In this document: piece by piece, positions 9,987 to 18,564 of the stretch
How positions within the stretch are numbered: position 1 is the stretch's first letter
How the letters are laid out: each line of letters begins with the position of its first letter
DNA from: Phaeovulum sp.
Lineage (GTDB): Bacteria; Pseudomonadota; Alphaproteobacteria; Rhodobacterales; Rhodobacteraceae
Assembly: GCF_030684035.1 (NCBI RefSeq)
Contig: NZ_JAUXPI010000058.1
Span: forward strand, 1-64,000
DNA length: 64,000 bases
Reading direction: 5' to 3'
Notes under the pieces: generated by a model
Seen by the model: the letters and a program-made list of their open reading frames with translations, nothing else
Databases searched by the model: none
Told to the model about the DNA's origin: nothing
Made by a program: the position numbers and the translations under genes

Positions 9987-10006
9987 CGCAGCATTGACGC
10001 AGCATT
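9976..10006. repeat. 11-bp tandem repeat across the GMC gene stop
   Basis: The unit CGCAGCATTGA occurs two and four-fifths times in a row. The first unit contains the TGA stop of the GMC oxidoreductase gene, and the array ends exactly where the convergent GST gene stops. Confidence 0.9.
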
Positions 10007-10702
10007 TCAGGGGCGCAGCGGCTGCACCAGCCCGCGCTGCACGGCGGGGCGGGCAAGGAACCGGTCAAGATAGGAGGGCACGTTCTTCAGCTTGTCCCAG
10101 CCGGTTATTTCGGTGGCCTTGTAGAAATCGCGCAGCGTACGAAGCCAGGGTGCAATGGAAACATCGGCAATGCTGTAGTCGCCCGCAATCCAGTCGCGCC
10201 CCGAAAGCGCACCGTCAAGCACCTTCAACAGCCGCTCGGTTTCGGCCCGATACCGTTCTTTCGGGCGCGGGTCCTCGATTTCCTTTCCCGCGAAGGTGTG
10301 GAAGTAGCCCAGCTGCCCGAACATCGGCCCGATGCCGCCCATCTGGAACATCAGCCATTGCAGCACCTCATACCGGTTCGCGGTGGGCATGAGCTTGCCC
10401 GACTTTTCGGCAAGATAAATCAGGATCGCACCGCTTTCAAACAGCGCGAGCGGCGCGCCATTTGGCCCTTCGGGGTCGATAATCGCCGGGATCTTGTTGT
10501 TGGGGTTGAGCGAGAGGAATTCCGGGCTCATCTGGTCGTTGGTGGCGAAGTTTACCAGATGCGCGTCATAGGGAAGGCCCATTTCCTCGAGCGCGATCGC
10601 CACCTTGACTCCGTTCGGCGTCGGCAGCGAATAAAGCTGTATCGCGCCTGGCGTGCGTGGCGACCAGCGGCGGGTGATGGCAAAGGCAGAAAGGTCAGTC
10701 AT
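10007..10702 (-). CDS. glutathione S-transferase, YghU/YfcG-like
   Basis: A 231-residue soluble protein with an N-terminal thioredoxin-like glutathione-binding domain (IQLYSLPTPNGVKVAIALEE near residue 22; NPNNKIPAIIDPEG; LFESGAILIYLAEKSGKL) and an all-helical C-terminal domain (DWIAGDYSIADVSIAPWLR). The TPNG motif and length place it with YghU/YfcG-type enzymes, which have disulfide-bond reductase activity with glutathione. It is transcribed towards the GMC oxidoreductase, with the two genes nearly touching at their 3' ends. Confidence 0.88.
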   Translation of the reverse strand: MTDLSAFAITRRWSPRTPGAIQLYSLPTPNGVKVAIALEEMGLPYDAHLVNFATNDQMSPEFLSLNPNNKIPAIIDPEGPNGAPLALFESGAILIYLAEKSGKLMPTANRYEVLQWLMFQMGGIGPMFGQLGYFHTFAGKEIEDPRPKERYRAETERLLKVLDGALSGRDWIAGDYSIADVSIAPWLRTLRDFYKATEITGWDKLKNVPSYLDRFLARPAVQRGLVQPLRP

Positions 10703-10831
10703 CGGGTGCTCCTGTTGTTCAGGGGGAAACTAGGCACGAATTCCCCGCTGTGAAAGGCTGGAAATCGCACATTGCTGTGGTAGCTTTGGCACAGCGCCCA
10801 CGAAGGGCGCGGCAACGGCTGGGGACAGTTC

Positions 10832-11254
10832 ATGATCAAGGAATTCAGAGACTTCATCGCCAAGGGCAATGTCATGGATATGGCCGTTGGTATCATCATC
10901 GGCGCGGCTCTCACCGCCATCGTCACGTCGCTCGTCGCCGATCTCATCAATCCGATCATCGGGCTGGTAACCGGCGGCATGGATTTTTCCAACCTGTTCG
11001 TGAACTTTGGCGAAGGTGAATTCAGCAGCCTTGCCGCCGCACGCGATGCCGGCGCGCCGGTCTTTGCCTATGGCGCGTTCCTTACCGCAGTGATCAATTT
11101 CCTGATCATCGCCTTCGTGGTGTTCCTGTTGGTGAAGATGGTCAACCGGGTGAAAGACGCGGCAATAAGGAAAGAGGCCGCGGCGGCGGCTGCGCCAAGC
11201 GGTCCGAGCCAGCTTGACGTGCTGATCGAAATCCGCGACGCGCTGCAAAAGTAG
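10832..11254 (+). CDS. mscL: large-conductance mechanosensitive channel
   Basis: A 140-residue inner-membrane protein forming the pentameric emergency valve that opens under hypo-osmotic shock. It begins [20 protein letters not shown], the conserved amphipathic N-helix and start of TM1, with TM2 around [21 protein letters not shown] and a charged cytoplasmic helix at the end ([13 protein letters not shown]). A hairpin terminator follows. Confidence 0.97.
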   Translation: MIKEFRDFIAKGNVMDMAVGIIIGAALTAIVTSLVADLINPIIGLVTGGMDFSNLFVNFGEGEFSSLAAARDAGAPVFAYGAFLTAVINFLIIAFVVFLLVKMVNRVKDAAIRKEAAAAAAPSGPSQLDVLIEIRDALQK

Positions 11255-11267
11255 CGCCGAAGGAAAA

Positions 11268-11293
11268 GGCCCGGTCCTTGCGGCCGGGCCTTT
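11268..11293. terminator. bidirectional terminator between mscL and ald
   Basis: GGCCCGG and CCGGGCC pair around a nine-base loop, with AAAA before and TTT after. It serves the convergent mscL and ald genes. Confidence 0.75.
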
Positions 11294-11298
11294 CCGCG

Positions 11299-12417
11299 TC
11301 ACATCGCCAACGCGGCCTGCGGCGTGATGAAGGGCAGGCCCAGCGCTTCGCCGACAGCGGCATAGGTCAGCTTGCCCGCGTGCACGTTCAGCCCCGCCAG
11401 TAGATGCGCATCATCGGCGCAGGCTTGCTTCCAGCCCTTGTCGGCCAGTGCCAGCATGAAGGGCAGGGTCGCGTTGCCAAGCGCCAGCGTCGAGGTGCGC
11501 GCCACCGCGCCCGGCATGTTGGCGACGCAATAGTGCAGTACGCCGTCAACCTCGTAGATCGGGTCCTGGTGGGTGGTGGCGTGGCTGGTTTCAAAGCAGC
11601 CACCCTGATCGATGGCAACATCAACCAGCGCCGAACCCGGCTTCATGGTTTTCAACTGCGCCCGGCTGATCAGTTTCGGTGCCGCGGCCCCCGGTACCAG
11701 CACCGCGCCAATTACCATGTCGGCCTCGACGATAAGGTCGGCGATGTTCCCGGCGCTGGCATAGGCGGTCTTGAAATCGCGGCCGAACACGTCGTCAAGG
11801 TAGCGAAGCCGCGGCAGCGACCGGTCGAGCACGGTGACATCGGCACCCATTCCCGCCGCCACCCGCGCCGCGTGGGTTCCTACCACGCCGCCGCCGATCA
11901 CCACCACCTTTGCCGGTGCCACGCCGGGCACGCCACCCAAAAGCACGCCGCGCCCGCCATTGGCTTTTTGCAGCGTCCATGCGCCCACCTGCGGCGCAAG
12001 CCGCCCCGCCACTTCCGACATCGGTGCCAGAAGCGGCAACCCGCCCATGCGATCGGTGACCGTCTCATAGGCAATGCAGGTGGCCCCCGATTTCAGCAGA
12101 TCGGCGGTCTGCGCCGGATCGGGCGCAAGATGCAGATAGGTGAACAGCACCTGCCCCTGCCGGAGCCGCGCGCGTTCCGCCGGTTGCGGTTCCTTGACCT
12201 TCACGATCATCTCTGCGGCGGCAAAGACCGCCTCGGCACTCGCCGCGATCTTCGCGCCCGCCGCGACATAATCGGCATCGGCGAAGCCCGATCCCATTCC
12301 GGCACCGGTCTCGATCAGCACCTCGTGGCCGTGCAGCACCGCCTCGTGCGCCGCGTTCGGCGTGATGCCAACGCGAAACTCCTGCGGCTTGATTTCCTTG
12401 GGGCAACCGATCTTCAT
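11299..12417 (-). CDS. ald: alanine dehydrogenase
   Basis: A 372-residue NAD-dependent enzyme that interconverts L-alanine and pyruvate plus ammonia. The N-terminal domain has [17 protein letters not shown] and the catalytic KVKEPQ segment (Lys near residue 74) and YLHLAPD (His near 95); the NAD domain has [21 protein letters not shown] near residue 170, and VDVAIDQGG and [10 protein letters not shown] follow. The start at MKIG has GAGG upstream. It is divergent from an Lrp-type regulator, the normal arrangement for alanine-inducible control. The end of the protein is variable. Confidence 0.96.
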   Translation of the reverse strand: MKIGCPKEIKPQEFRVGITPNAAHEAVLHGHEVLIETGAGMGSGFADADYVAAGAKIAASAEAVFAAAEMIVKVKEPQPAERARLRQGQVLFTYLHLAPDPAQTADLLKSGATCIAYETVTDRMGGLPLLAPMSEVAGRLAPQVGAWTLQKANGGRGVLLGGVPGVAPAKVVVIGGGVVGTHAARVAAGMGADVTVLDRSLPRLRYLDDVFGRDFKTAYASAGNIADLIVEADMVIGAVLVPGAAAPKLISRAQLKTMKPGSALVDVAIDQGGCFETSHATTHQDPIYEVDGVLHYCVANMPGAVARTSTLALGNATLPFMLALADKGWKQACADDAHLLAGLNVHAGKLTYAAVGEALGLPFITPQAALAM

Positions 12418-12463
12418 GGCAGAATCCTCATGTGACGCCTGCCGACATGATGGGCCAGAAGCG

Positions 12464-12507
12464 GCGCAATTGCTTTGCAAAAAACGGTGGTGCAAGCGCA
12501 GCAATTG
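12464..12507. promoter_or_regulatory. candidate Lrp-type operator between ald and its regulator
   Basis: An imperfect inverted repeat, TTGCTTTGCA at 12470 and TGCAAGCGCAGCAA at 12491, lies in the short divergent intergenic region; GCAATTG also occurs at each end. Lrp/AsnC regulators typically bind such degenerate A/T-centred repeats. Inferred from position and symmetry only. Confidence 0.5.
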
Positions 12508-12557
12508 AATGGTATCTTCGCCAAAATGCCATCCTGATCGAAGAAACCTGCGCCGAA

Positions 12558-13016
12558 ATGACAATTGACGCGACAGACCGCCGGATCCTCGCGGCCCTGC
12601 AGAGGCAAGGCCGGATGACCAATGCCGAGCTTTCGGAGCGGGTGAACCTCTCCGCCTCTGCCTGCCATCGCCGCGTGCAGCGGCTTGAGGCCGAGGGCTA
12701 CATTCGTGATTATGTGGCGCTGCTCGATGCCCGCCGCCTCGGCTTTCCGACCACGGTCTTCGTGGAAATCACCCTTTCCGGGCAGGCTGACGAGGTACTG
12801 GACGCTTTTGAGCGCGAGGTGCGCAAAATCCCCGATGTGCTCGAATGCCACCTGATGGCGGGCAGCGCCGACTACCTCTTGAAGGTGGTCGCGGAAGACA
12901 CCGAAGATTTCGCGCGCATCCACCGTGCCTATCTTGCCCGCCTGCCCGGCGTGGCGCAGATGCAATCCAGCTTTGCGTTGCGCACGGTGTTCAAGACCAC
13001 CGCGCTGCCGATCTGA
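12558..13016 (+). CDS. Lrp/AsnC family transcriptional regulator
   Basis: A 152-residue regulator with an N-terminal winged helix (TIDATDRRILAALQRQGRMT; the recognition helix around LSASACHRRVQRLE) and a C-terminal RAM ligand-binding domain (PDVLECHLMAGSADYLLKVV). It most likely senses L-alanine or another amino acid and activates the divergent alanine dehydrogenase gene; that inference rests on gene order, as in AldR/AldR-like pairs. The start at MTIDATD matches the family; the frame is open further upstream but that sequence overlaps the intergenic operator. Confidence 0.92.
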   Translation: MTIDATDRRILAALQRQGRMTNAELSERVNLSASACHRRVQRLEAEGYIRDYVALLDARRLGFPTTVFVEITLSGQADEVLDAFEREVRKIPDVLECHLMAGSADYLLKVVAEDTEDFARIHRAYLARLPGVAQMQSSFALRTVFKTTALPI

Positions 13017-13020
13017 TGCT

Positions 13021-13080
13021 GGCCTCCGGCGGGGATATTTGACCTGAAGCATCTGCTTCAGAAAGAAATATCCCCCGCGG
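13021..13080. repeat. dispersed intergenic repeat (GGATATTT/CTGAAGCA family), copy 1
   Basis: GGCCTCCGGCGGGGATATTT runs into a perfect inverted repeat CTGAAGCA-TC-TGCTTCAG and ends in AAATATCCCCCGCGG, the inverse of the opening. Partial relatives occur at 20408, 33407, 43090 and 63247. This is a long palindrome between convergent genes. Confidence 0.8.
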
Positions 13081-13101
13081 AGCGCGCCCAAGCGGGCAAA
13101 G

Positions 13102-13124
13102 AAAAACCCCCGCCGGAGCGGGGG
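13102..13124 (-). terminator. rho-independent terminator of rpsU
   Basis: On the minus strand GCCCCCGC-type stem CCCCCGC/GCGGGGG closes a four-base loop and is followed by five T residues. It lies about 40 bases after the rpsU stop. Confidence 0.85.
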
Positions 13125-13163
13125 CTGATCGTTGCGGGTTGCCCCGCCAGCTGTTCCAGGTGC

Positions 13164-13370
13164 CTAGAGACCGCCTTCACGCTGGGCCTTCTTGCGCGCC
13201 AGTTTGCGTGCACGCCGAATCGCTTCGGCTTGCTCGCGGGCACGCTTGACCGAGGGCTTCTCGAAATGTTGCTTGAGCTTCATTTCCCGAAAAACCCCCT
13301 CGCGCTGAAGTTTCTTCTTCAGAGCACGAAGCGCCTGTTCGACGTTGTTGTCGCGAACGCTGACCTGCAT
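13164..13370 (-). CDS. rpsU: 30S ribosomal protein S21
   Basis: A 68-residue basic protein starting [20 protein letters not shown], with [18 protein letters not shown] and an arginine/lysine-rich tail, all standard for alphaproteobacterial S21. It acts in the small subunit near the anti-Shine-Dalgarno region of 16S rRNA. It is a single-gene unit with its own terminator. Confidence 0.96.
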   Translation of the reverse strand: MQVSVRDNNVEQALRALKKKLQREGVFREMKLKQHFEKPSVKRAREQAEAIRRARKLARKKAQREGGL

Positions 13371-13477
13371 GTGGTTGTCACCACCTTCCTAGGTTTGAGT
13401 TGCATGCATTTGCAGGAAGCGGTCCTATAGCAGCGGGCGCGCGGTTTGTCCACCGCCGGGGCGCAACGGGGAATGCG

Positions 13478-14125
13478 ATGAAGAACTCTGCCCTTGATGT
13501 GGGTGCGGCAACCGCCGAGCTTCTGGCGGCGATCCTGCCCTATGTGCCGTTTGACGGCTGGTCAGCGCCGGCGTTCAAGGCCGCGGTGGAAGCGGTCGGG
13601 TTTGACCCGGCTTTGGCGCGGCTGATCTGCCCGCGCGGCGCGGTCGATCTGGCGGTTGCCTACCACCGCGCCGGCGATGCCGCGATGCTGGCGCGGCTGG
13701 CCGAAACCGATCTTGCCGCGCGGCGCTACCGCGACCGGGTGGCACTTGCGCTCCGGCTTCGGCTTGAGGTCGCCGATCCCGAGAATGTGCGCCGCGCCGC
13801 GGCGGTCTTTGCGCTGCCACAGAACGCCGCCACCGGGGCGGCGCTGATCTGGGGCACCGCCGACGCGATCTGGCGGGCGCTGGGCGATGCCAGCGACGAT
13901 TTCAACTGGTATTCCAAGCGAATGACACTTTCGGGCGTGTATTCCGCCACCGTGCTTTACTGGATGGGCGACACCTCGGAGGGCAAGCGCGACACGTTCG
14001 AGTTCATCGAGAGGCGAATCGAGGGCATCTTGCGGTTTGAAAAGATCAAGGGCCGCGTGATCGAGTTGCCGGGAATGAAAGACTTGCTTGCGGGCATCCA
14101 TGCGCCGCAAAGGCAGCGGCCATGA
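13478..14125 (+). CDS. COQ9 family ubiquinone biosynthesis protein
   Basis: A 215-residue protein of the COQ9 family, a TetR-fold lipid-binding protein that presents ubiquinone intermediates to the hydroxylation complex at the membrane. Typical segments are LPYVPFDGWS near residue 22, FPRGAVDL-like CPRGAVDLAVAYH, and the C-terminal DDFNWYSKRMTLSGVYSATVLYWMGD. The start MKNSALD is chosen by family length. It forms a tight operon with a quinone reductase-like gene (ATGATG overlap), which fits a role around quinones. Confidence 0.9.
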   Translation: MKNSALDVGAATAELLAAILPYVPFDGWSAPAFKAAVEAVGFDPALARLICPRGAVDLAVAYHRAGDAAMLARLAETDLAARRYRDRVALALRLRLEVADPENVRRAAAVFALPQNAATGAALIWGTADAIWRALGDASDDFNWYSKRMTLSGVYSATVLYWMGDTSEGKRDTFEFIERRIEGILRFEKIKGRVIELPGMKDLLAGIHAPQRQRP

Positions 14126-15093
14126 TGCGCGCCGTCGAAATCGCCTCGCCGGGCGGGCCCGAGGTGTTGCGGCTCTGCCAGCGCCCAACACCCGTGCCGG
14201 GGCACGGCGAGATTGTCATCAAGCTCGCCTATGCCGGGGTGAACCGCCCCGACGTCTTGCAGCGCGCCGGTGCCTATGCGCCGCCGCCAGGTGCCTCGAC
14301 CCTGCCGGGGCTTGAAGGCGCGGGCCATGTGGCGGCGGTCGGGCCGGGGGTTGCCGGTTGGGCCGAGGGCGATGCGCTCTGCGCCCTTCTGCCCGGCGGT
14401 GGCTACGCGGAATATGCAGTCTGCCCCGCCGCGCACGCGTTGCCGGTGCCGCGCGGCACCTCGCTCCGCGATGCCGCCTGCCTGCCGGAAACCGCCTTCA
14501 CCGTCTGGTCGAATGTAGTGATGCGCGGTCGCTTGCGCGCGGGCGAGCGGTTCCTGGTGCACGGTGGCAGCTCCGGCATTGGCACAATGGCGATCCAGGT
14601 GGCGCGGGCACTGGGCGCGCGGGTGTTCGCCACCGCCGGATCGCCCGAGAAATGCGCGGCCTGCGAGGCGCTCGGTGCCACCGCCATCAACTACCGCGAT
14701 GCGGATTTTGGGAGCGTTCTGCGTGGGCAGGGTGGTGCCAACCTCATTCTCGATATGGTGGGCGGCAGCTACATTGACCGGAACATCAAGGCCTTGGCTG
14801 ACGAAGGGCGGCTGGTGAACATCGCCTTTCTGCAAGGCCCCAAGGCCGAGATCAACTTTTCGCAAATCATGCTGCGCCGCCTGACACTGACCGGCTCGAC
14901 GCTGCGGCCCCAAAGCGATGCCGCCAAGGCCGAGATCGCGCGCGCGCTGCGCACTCACCTCTGGCCCCTGATCGAAGCGGGCGCGGTGCGGGTGGTGCAC
15001 GATTCGGAGTTCCCGCTTGCCGAGGCAGCGCTGGCGCATGCGCGGATGGAAAGCGGCGCGCATATCGGCAAGATCGTGCTGAAGGTCGGATGA
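14122..15093 (+). CDS. NAD(P)H quinone oxidoreductase, PIG3/zinc-free MDR family
   Basis: A 323-residue medium-chain reductase of the PIG3/QOR type. The GroES-like N-terminal half carries YAGVNRPDVLQRAGAYPPP-like sequence and PGLEGAGHVAAVG; the Rossmann half has HGGSSGIGTMAIQVARALGA near residue 151. There are no zinc-ligand cysteines in the usual places, as expected for quinone reductases. It overlaps COQ9 by ATGA and the following YjbR gene also by ATGA, so three products are co-translated. Confidence 0.9.
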   Translation: MMRAVEIASPGGPEVLRLCQRPTPVPGHGEIVIKLAYAGVNRPDVLQRAGAYAPPPGASTLPGLEGAGHVAAVGPGVAGWAEGDALCALLPGGGYAEYAVCPAAHALPVPRGTSLRDAACLPETAFTVWSNVVMRGRLRAGERFLVHGGSSGIGTMAIQVARALGARVFATAGSPEKCAACEALGATAINYRDADFGSVLRGQGGANLILDMVGGSYIDRNIKALADEGRLVNIAFLQGPKAEINFSQIMLRRLTLTGSTLRPQSDAAKAEIARALRTHLWPLIEAGAVRVVHDSEFPLAEAALAHARMESGAHIGKIVLKVG

Positions 15094-15392
15094 CGCCCGC
15101 GGCGTTCCGCCAGATGGCTCTGGCGCTGCCCGGCGTTGTCGAGCGGGCGCACATGGATCGGCACGCCTTTCGGGTGCGGATCATTTTCGCTACTTTGGCG
15201 GCTGACGGGTGCAGCGCAAATCTCAAGCTCACGCGAGACGAACAGGAATTGCATTCAGAAAGGCTCGAAAGCGTCGTCGCGCCGGTTTCTGGCGGCTGGG
15301 GCCGCATGGGGTGGACGACGGTCATGCTCGACCGGATCGGAGATGACGACATGGCGATCCTTCTCGCCGGGGCCCACCGCGAAGGCAGCTAG
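15090..15392 (+). CDS. MmcQ/YjbR family protein
   Basis: A 100-residue member of the MmcQ/YjbR family, small cytoplasmic proteins with a double-wing DNA-binding-like fold whose role is not settled. It begins FRQMALALPGVVERAHMDRHAFRVR and contains NLKLTRDEQ and a GWGRMGWTTVML core. It overlaps the upstream reductase gene and converges on the RNase T2 gene, whose stop overlaps its own by four bases. Confidence 0.8.
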   Translation: MTPAAFRQMALALPGVVERAHMDRHAFRVRIIFATLAADGCSANLKLTRDEQELHSERLESVVAPVSGGWGRMGWTTVMLDRIGDDDMAILLAGAHREGS

Positions 15393-16024
15393 CGCACCGC
15401 TTCCATCAGCGCGTTCGGCATCCGGCAATCGCGCGCGGTATCGGCGACGCAGGGGCGGGGTGTCAGATCTTTCGTCAGGCAGATGCGCGCTTCCTGAATT
15501 GCCCCCCGGTCGCAGGTGATGGTGATCATGTTGCGTTCCAGCTTCGGGTTCGCCTCCAGAAACGCCTCCTCCACCGCCAGCGCGGGCAGTCGCACATCGC
15601 GGTTCAGATTGCGGAACACCTCCGGAATTACCATGCTTTCATAGGCTTGCCGCGCCACAGCATAAAATTGCTGCGCAGAAAAACCTGCGCAGCGGCCATG
15701 CTTTTGCCACTGGTACCACGCCAGGCCGCTGCCCCCCATGATGTCGGCCATTGCTGCGGTTTCGCTGCGCGTCGGGTCGCGTTCCACGCTGCGGCACCAG
15801 CTTGGCCAGCCGGTTTCAAATTGCGGCCAGAGCCCGTGCAGCGTGAAGCTGAAATCGTGCCGCGCATCGCATTGGTCATCGCCTCGCGCATCGCCCTCGA
15901 GCGCGCACCAGTTGGGTGACCAGGAAAGCGAGAGCACATAATAGTCAAAATCGCCCGCCCGCTCGCCTTCGGCAAGGCCAGGGGTAGCAGCCAGCAGGGC
16001 CAGAAGGGCAATCGCGTAGCGCAT
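15389..16024 (-). CDS. ribonuclease T2 family protein, exported
   Basis: A 211-residue endoribonuclease with a cleavable signal peptide (MRYAIALLALLAATPGLAEG). The two family catalytic boxes are present: FTLHGLWPQ (CAS I) and WQKHGRCAG (CAS II, with the catalytic His; the Thr/Ser usual after Gly is Arg). Six or more cysteines fit periplasmic disulfides. Function would be periplasmic RNA cleavage for nutrient recovery, like E. coli RNase I. The start is set at MRYAIAL, the only one giving a normal signal peptide. Confidence 0.88.
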   Translation of the reverse strand: MRYAIALLALLAATPGLAEGERAGDFDYYVLSLSWSPNWCALEGDARGDDQCDARHDFSFTLHGLWPQFETGWPSWCRSVERDPTRSETAAMADIMGGSGLAWYQWQKHGRCAGFSAQQFYAVARQAYESMVIPEVFRNLNRDVRLPALAVEEAFLEANPKLERNMITITCDRGAIQEARICLTKDLTPRPCVADTARDCRMPNALMEAVR

Positions 16025-16146
16025 TTCTTGCTTTTCTCGCGTCAGGATCGGGGGTATAGGGGCGTCAATTCCCCCGAAGAATGGAATGGCGGCCAAGGCC
16101 GCAGCCGTTTTCCCGGCCCGGGAAAGATTTGTAAAGGAGAGATCCG

Positions 16147-16914
16147 ATGACACGGCCCCTGATGAGCAAGGCAACCGCCGTCTGGCTGGTGGACAATACC
16201 ACGCTCACCTTCAAGCAGATCGCCGATTTCTGCGGCATGCACGAACTGGAGGTGCAAGGCATCGCCGATGGCGATGTGGCAACCGGCGTCAAGGGCTTTG
16301 ACCCGGTCTCTTCAAGCCAGCTTGATGCCGCGGAAATCGCCAGGGGCGAAGCCGACCCCGCGCATGTGCTGAAACTGAAATTCAACGCCTCGGCCGTGGG
16401 CGAAGAAAAGCGCCGTGGGCCCCGCTACACGCCGCTTTCCAAAAGGCAAGACCGCCCTGCGGCAATCTATTGGCTGGTGAAATTCCACCCGGAACTGGCT
16501 GACGCGCAGATCGCGCGGCTGGTCGGGACCACCAAGCCGACGATCGCTTCCATCCGCGACCGCTCGCACTGGAACATCGGCAACATCACCCCGATCGACC
16601 CGGTGGCGCTGGGACTTTGCCGCCAGACCGAGCTTGACGCCGAAGTGCAGAAAGCGGCGAAAAAGAAAGCCGCCGAGGGTGGCCTCATGTCCGATGACGA
16701 GCGGCGCAAGCTTGTCTCCACCGAAACCTCGCTGAACATGGGCACCAGCGCCCGCCTTGCGGGGATCGAGGCGGTGACGCGTGTCGTCGAAGATGAATAC
16801 GCCGCACCGCGCGATTTCTCGAACGCCGACAGTTTCTTCAACCTGCCCGACGCCGAAACCGACGCCGAGGACGACGAGGAAAAGGGCGGCAAGAAGGGCG
16901 GCAAACGCCGCTGA
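16147..16914 (+). CDS. TrcR-type cell-cycle transcriptional regulator (DUF1013)
   Basis: A 255-residue DUF1013 protein, the family whose Caulobacter member is named TrcR. It begins MTRPLMSKATAVWLVDNTT and contains the family core FKQIADFCGMHELEVQ, GFDPVSSSQLDAAEI, RQDRPAAIYWLVKFHPEL and IRDRSHWN, suggestive of two helix-turn-helix-like units. The tail is acidic then ends in Lys/Gly/Arg. AAGGAG stands upstream of the ATG. It converges on gabD with a strong hairpin between. Confidence 0.9.
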   Translation: MTRPLMSKATAVWLVDNTTLTFKQIADFCGMHELEVQGIADGDVATGVKGFDPVSSSQLDAAEIARGEADPAHVLKLKFNASAVGEEKRRGPRYTPLSKRQDRPAAIYWLVKFHPELADAQIARLVGTTKPTIASIRDRSHWNIGNITPIDPVALGLCRQTELDAEVQKAAKKKAAEGGLMSDDERRKLVSTETSLNMGTSARLAGIEAVTRVVEDEYAAPRDFSNADSFFNLPDAETDAEDDEEKGGKKGGKRR

Positions 16915-16935
16915 GGCGAAGCAAGGAATGCAAGA

Positions 16936-16957
16936 GGCCCGGGCCATCGCCCGGGCC
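16936..16957. terminator. hairpin between trcR and the aldehyde dehydrogenase
   Basis: A perfect nine-base-pair stem GGCCCGGGC/GCCCGGGCC with a four-base loop in the convergent gap. It lacks a T-run, so termination efficiency is uncertain. Confidence 0.6.
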
Positions 16958-16992
16958 ATTCGGTTCAGGCACTGTCGCGAAGACGTGCCCTA

Positions 16993-18471
16993 TCAGATGC
17001 TCAGGCAGATGTATTTCATTTCAAGGTAGTCTTCCATGCCGTGGCGGCTGCCCTCGCGCCCGAGGCCCGATTGCTTGACCCCGCCGAACGGCGCAACCTC
17101 GGTCGAGATGATCCCGGTGTTGACCCCGACGATGCCGTATTCCAGCGCCTCCTGCACCCGCGTTACCCGCCCGATGTCGCGGGCATAGAAGTAGGAGGCA
17201 AGGCCGAAGATGGTGGCATTCGCCTTGGCGATCACTTCCTCTTCGGTGTCGAAGCGGAACAAGGGGGCCAGCGGGCCAAAGGTTTCTTCGTTGGTCACTA
17301 TCATCTGGTCGGTGACGCCGGTCAGAATCGTCGGCTCGAAGAAATTGCCGCCCAGCGCGTGCCGGTGCCCGCCAAGCTCAACCTGCGCACCCTTGGCCAT
17401 CGCATCGGCGATGTGTTCCTCGACCTTTTCCACCGCCGCCATGTTCACCAGCGGGCCGAAATCGACGGTATCGCGCAGCCCGTCGCCAACGCGCGTTTTA
17501 GCCACCGCCGCGCGCAGCTTTGCCGCGAAGGCGTCATAGACGCCTGCCTGCACATAGATGCGGTTGGCGCAGACGCAAGTCTGGCCGTTGTTGCGAAACT
17601 TCGACGCCATCGCACCCAGCACCGCCGCATCCAGATCGGCATCATCGAACACGATGAAGGGCGCGTTGCCGCCAAGCTCCATCGAGCATTTCATCACCTG
17701 ATCGGCGGCCTGGCGCAGCAGGATCCGCCCGACTTCGGTGGAACCGGTAAAGGTCAGCTTGCGCACCAGCGGATTTTCGCAGAATTCCTTGCCAATGTCC
17801 GAGGAGCGCTTCGAGGTGATGACCGCGAAGATGCCCTTTGGCAGCCCGGCCCGCTCGCCCAGAACCGCCAATGCCAGCGCCGACAGCGGCGTTTCCGCTG
17901 CGGGCCGGGCGACAAAGCCACAGCCCACCGCCAGCGCGGGGCCGCATTTGCGGGTGATCATCGCGTTCGGAAAGTTCCAGGGCGTGATCGAACCGACCAC
18001 CCCGATCGGCTGCTTGATGACGGTGATGCGCTTGTCGCGCAGATGCCCGGGAATGGTCTCGCCGTAAACCCGCTTCGCCTCCTCGCCGAACCATTCGATG
18101 AAGCCCGCGCCATAGGCAACCTCGCCCTTCGCCTCGGCCAGCGGCTTGCCCATTTCGGCAGTCAGGATCAGCCCAAGGTCGTTCTGGTTCGCCATCATCA
18201 GATCGAACCACTTGCGCATCACTCCGGCGCGCTCCTTGCCGGTGCGCGCCGCCCATTCCTTCATTGCCAGATTGGCGGCGGCAATGGCGCGGGCGGTCTC
18301 GGTGCGCCCCAGATTCGGCACATGGCAAATGACATCGCCGCGCGCCGGGTTGGTAACCGGAAATGTCGTGCCGTCGTCTGCATCGATCCACTCGCCTGCG
18401 ACAAAGGCGCGGGTGGCGAGCAAGCTCGGGTCTTGCAAGAGGCTCTTGAGGTCGGTGGCGGTGTCGAGCAT
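16993..18471 (-). CDS. gabD: NAD(P)-dependent succinate-semialdehyde dehydrogenase-type aldehyde dehydrogenase
   Basis: A 492-residue aldehyde dehydrogenase of the GabD class, which oxidises succinate semialdehyde to succinate. Motifs: ITPWNFPNAMITRKCGPALA near residue 160, catalytic Glu in MELGGNAPFIVF near 258, nucleophile Cys in GQTCVCANR near 292, and ENATIFGLAS-like and GLGREGSRHGMEDYLEMKYIC at the end, characteristic of GabD. The start MLDTATDLKSLL has GGGAGG upstream. No gabT is beside it, so the source of semialdehyde is not shown here. Confidence 0.9.
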   Translation of the reverse strand: MLDTATDLKSLLQDPSLLATRAFVAGEWIDADDGTTFPVTNPARGDVICHVPNLGRTETARAIAAANLAMKEWAARTGKERAGVMRKWFDLMMANQNDLGLILTAEMGKPLAEAKGEVAYGAGFIEWFGEEAKRVYGETIPGHLRDKRITVIKQPIGVVGSITPWNFPNAMITRKCGPALAVGCGFVARPAAETPLSALALAVLGERAGLPKGIFAVITSKRSSDIGKEFCENPLVRKLTFTGSTEVGRILLRQAADQVMKCSMELGGNAPFIVFDDADLDAAVLGAMASKFRNNGQTCVCANRIYVQAGVYDAFAAKLRAAVAKTRVGDGLRDTVDFGPLVNMAAVEKVEEHIADAMAKGAQVELGGHRHALGGNFFEPTILTGVTDQMIVTNEETFGPLAPLFRFDTEEEVIAKANATIFGLASYFYARDIGRVTRVQEALEYGIVGVNTGIISTEVAPFGGVKQSGLGREGSRHGMEDYLEMKYICLSI

Positions 18472-18564
18472 GGTTTCCTCCCGGGGCGGTGGCTTGCCAG
18501 AGCAAAAGCACGGGCAAGCGCGGTTGTCCAGCAAACGGGCGACCCGACAGCAGGGGAAAGCGGC

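Noticed and set aside
9976-10006. 11-bp tandem repeat as a phase-variation switch
   Set aside because: The stop codon lies in the first unit, so change in copy number would not alter the GMC protein; the units also do not enter the GST coding region.
17041-18564. Open upstream extension of the arylformamidase-like frame
   Set aside because: This 5' part is antisense to gabD. The real start is at 18565, where the homologous protein begins.
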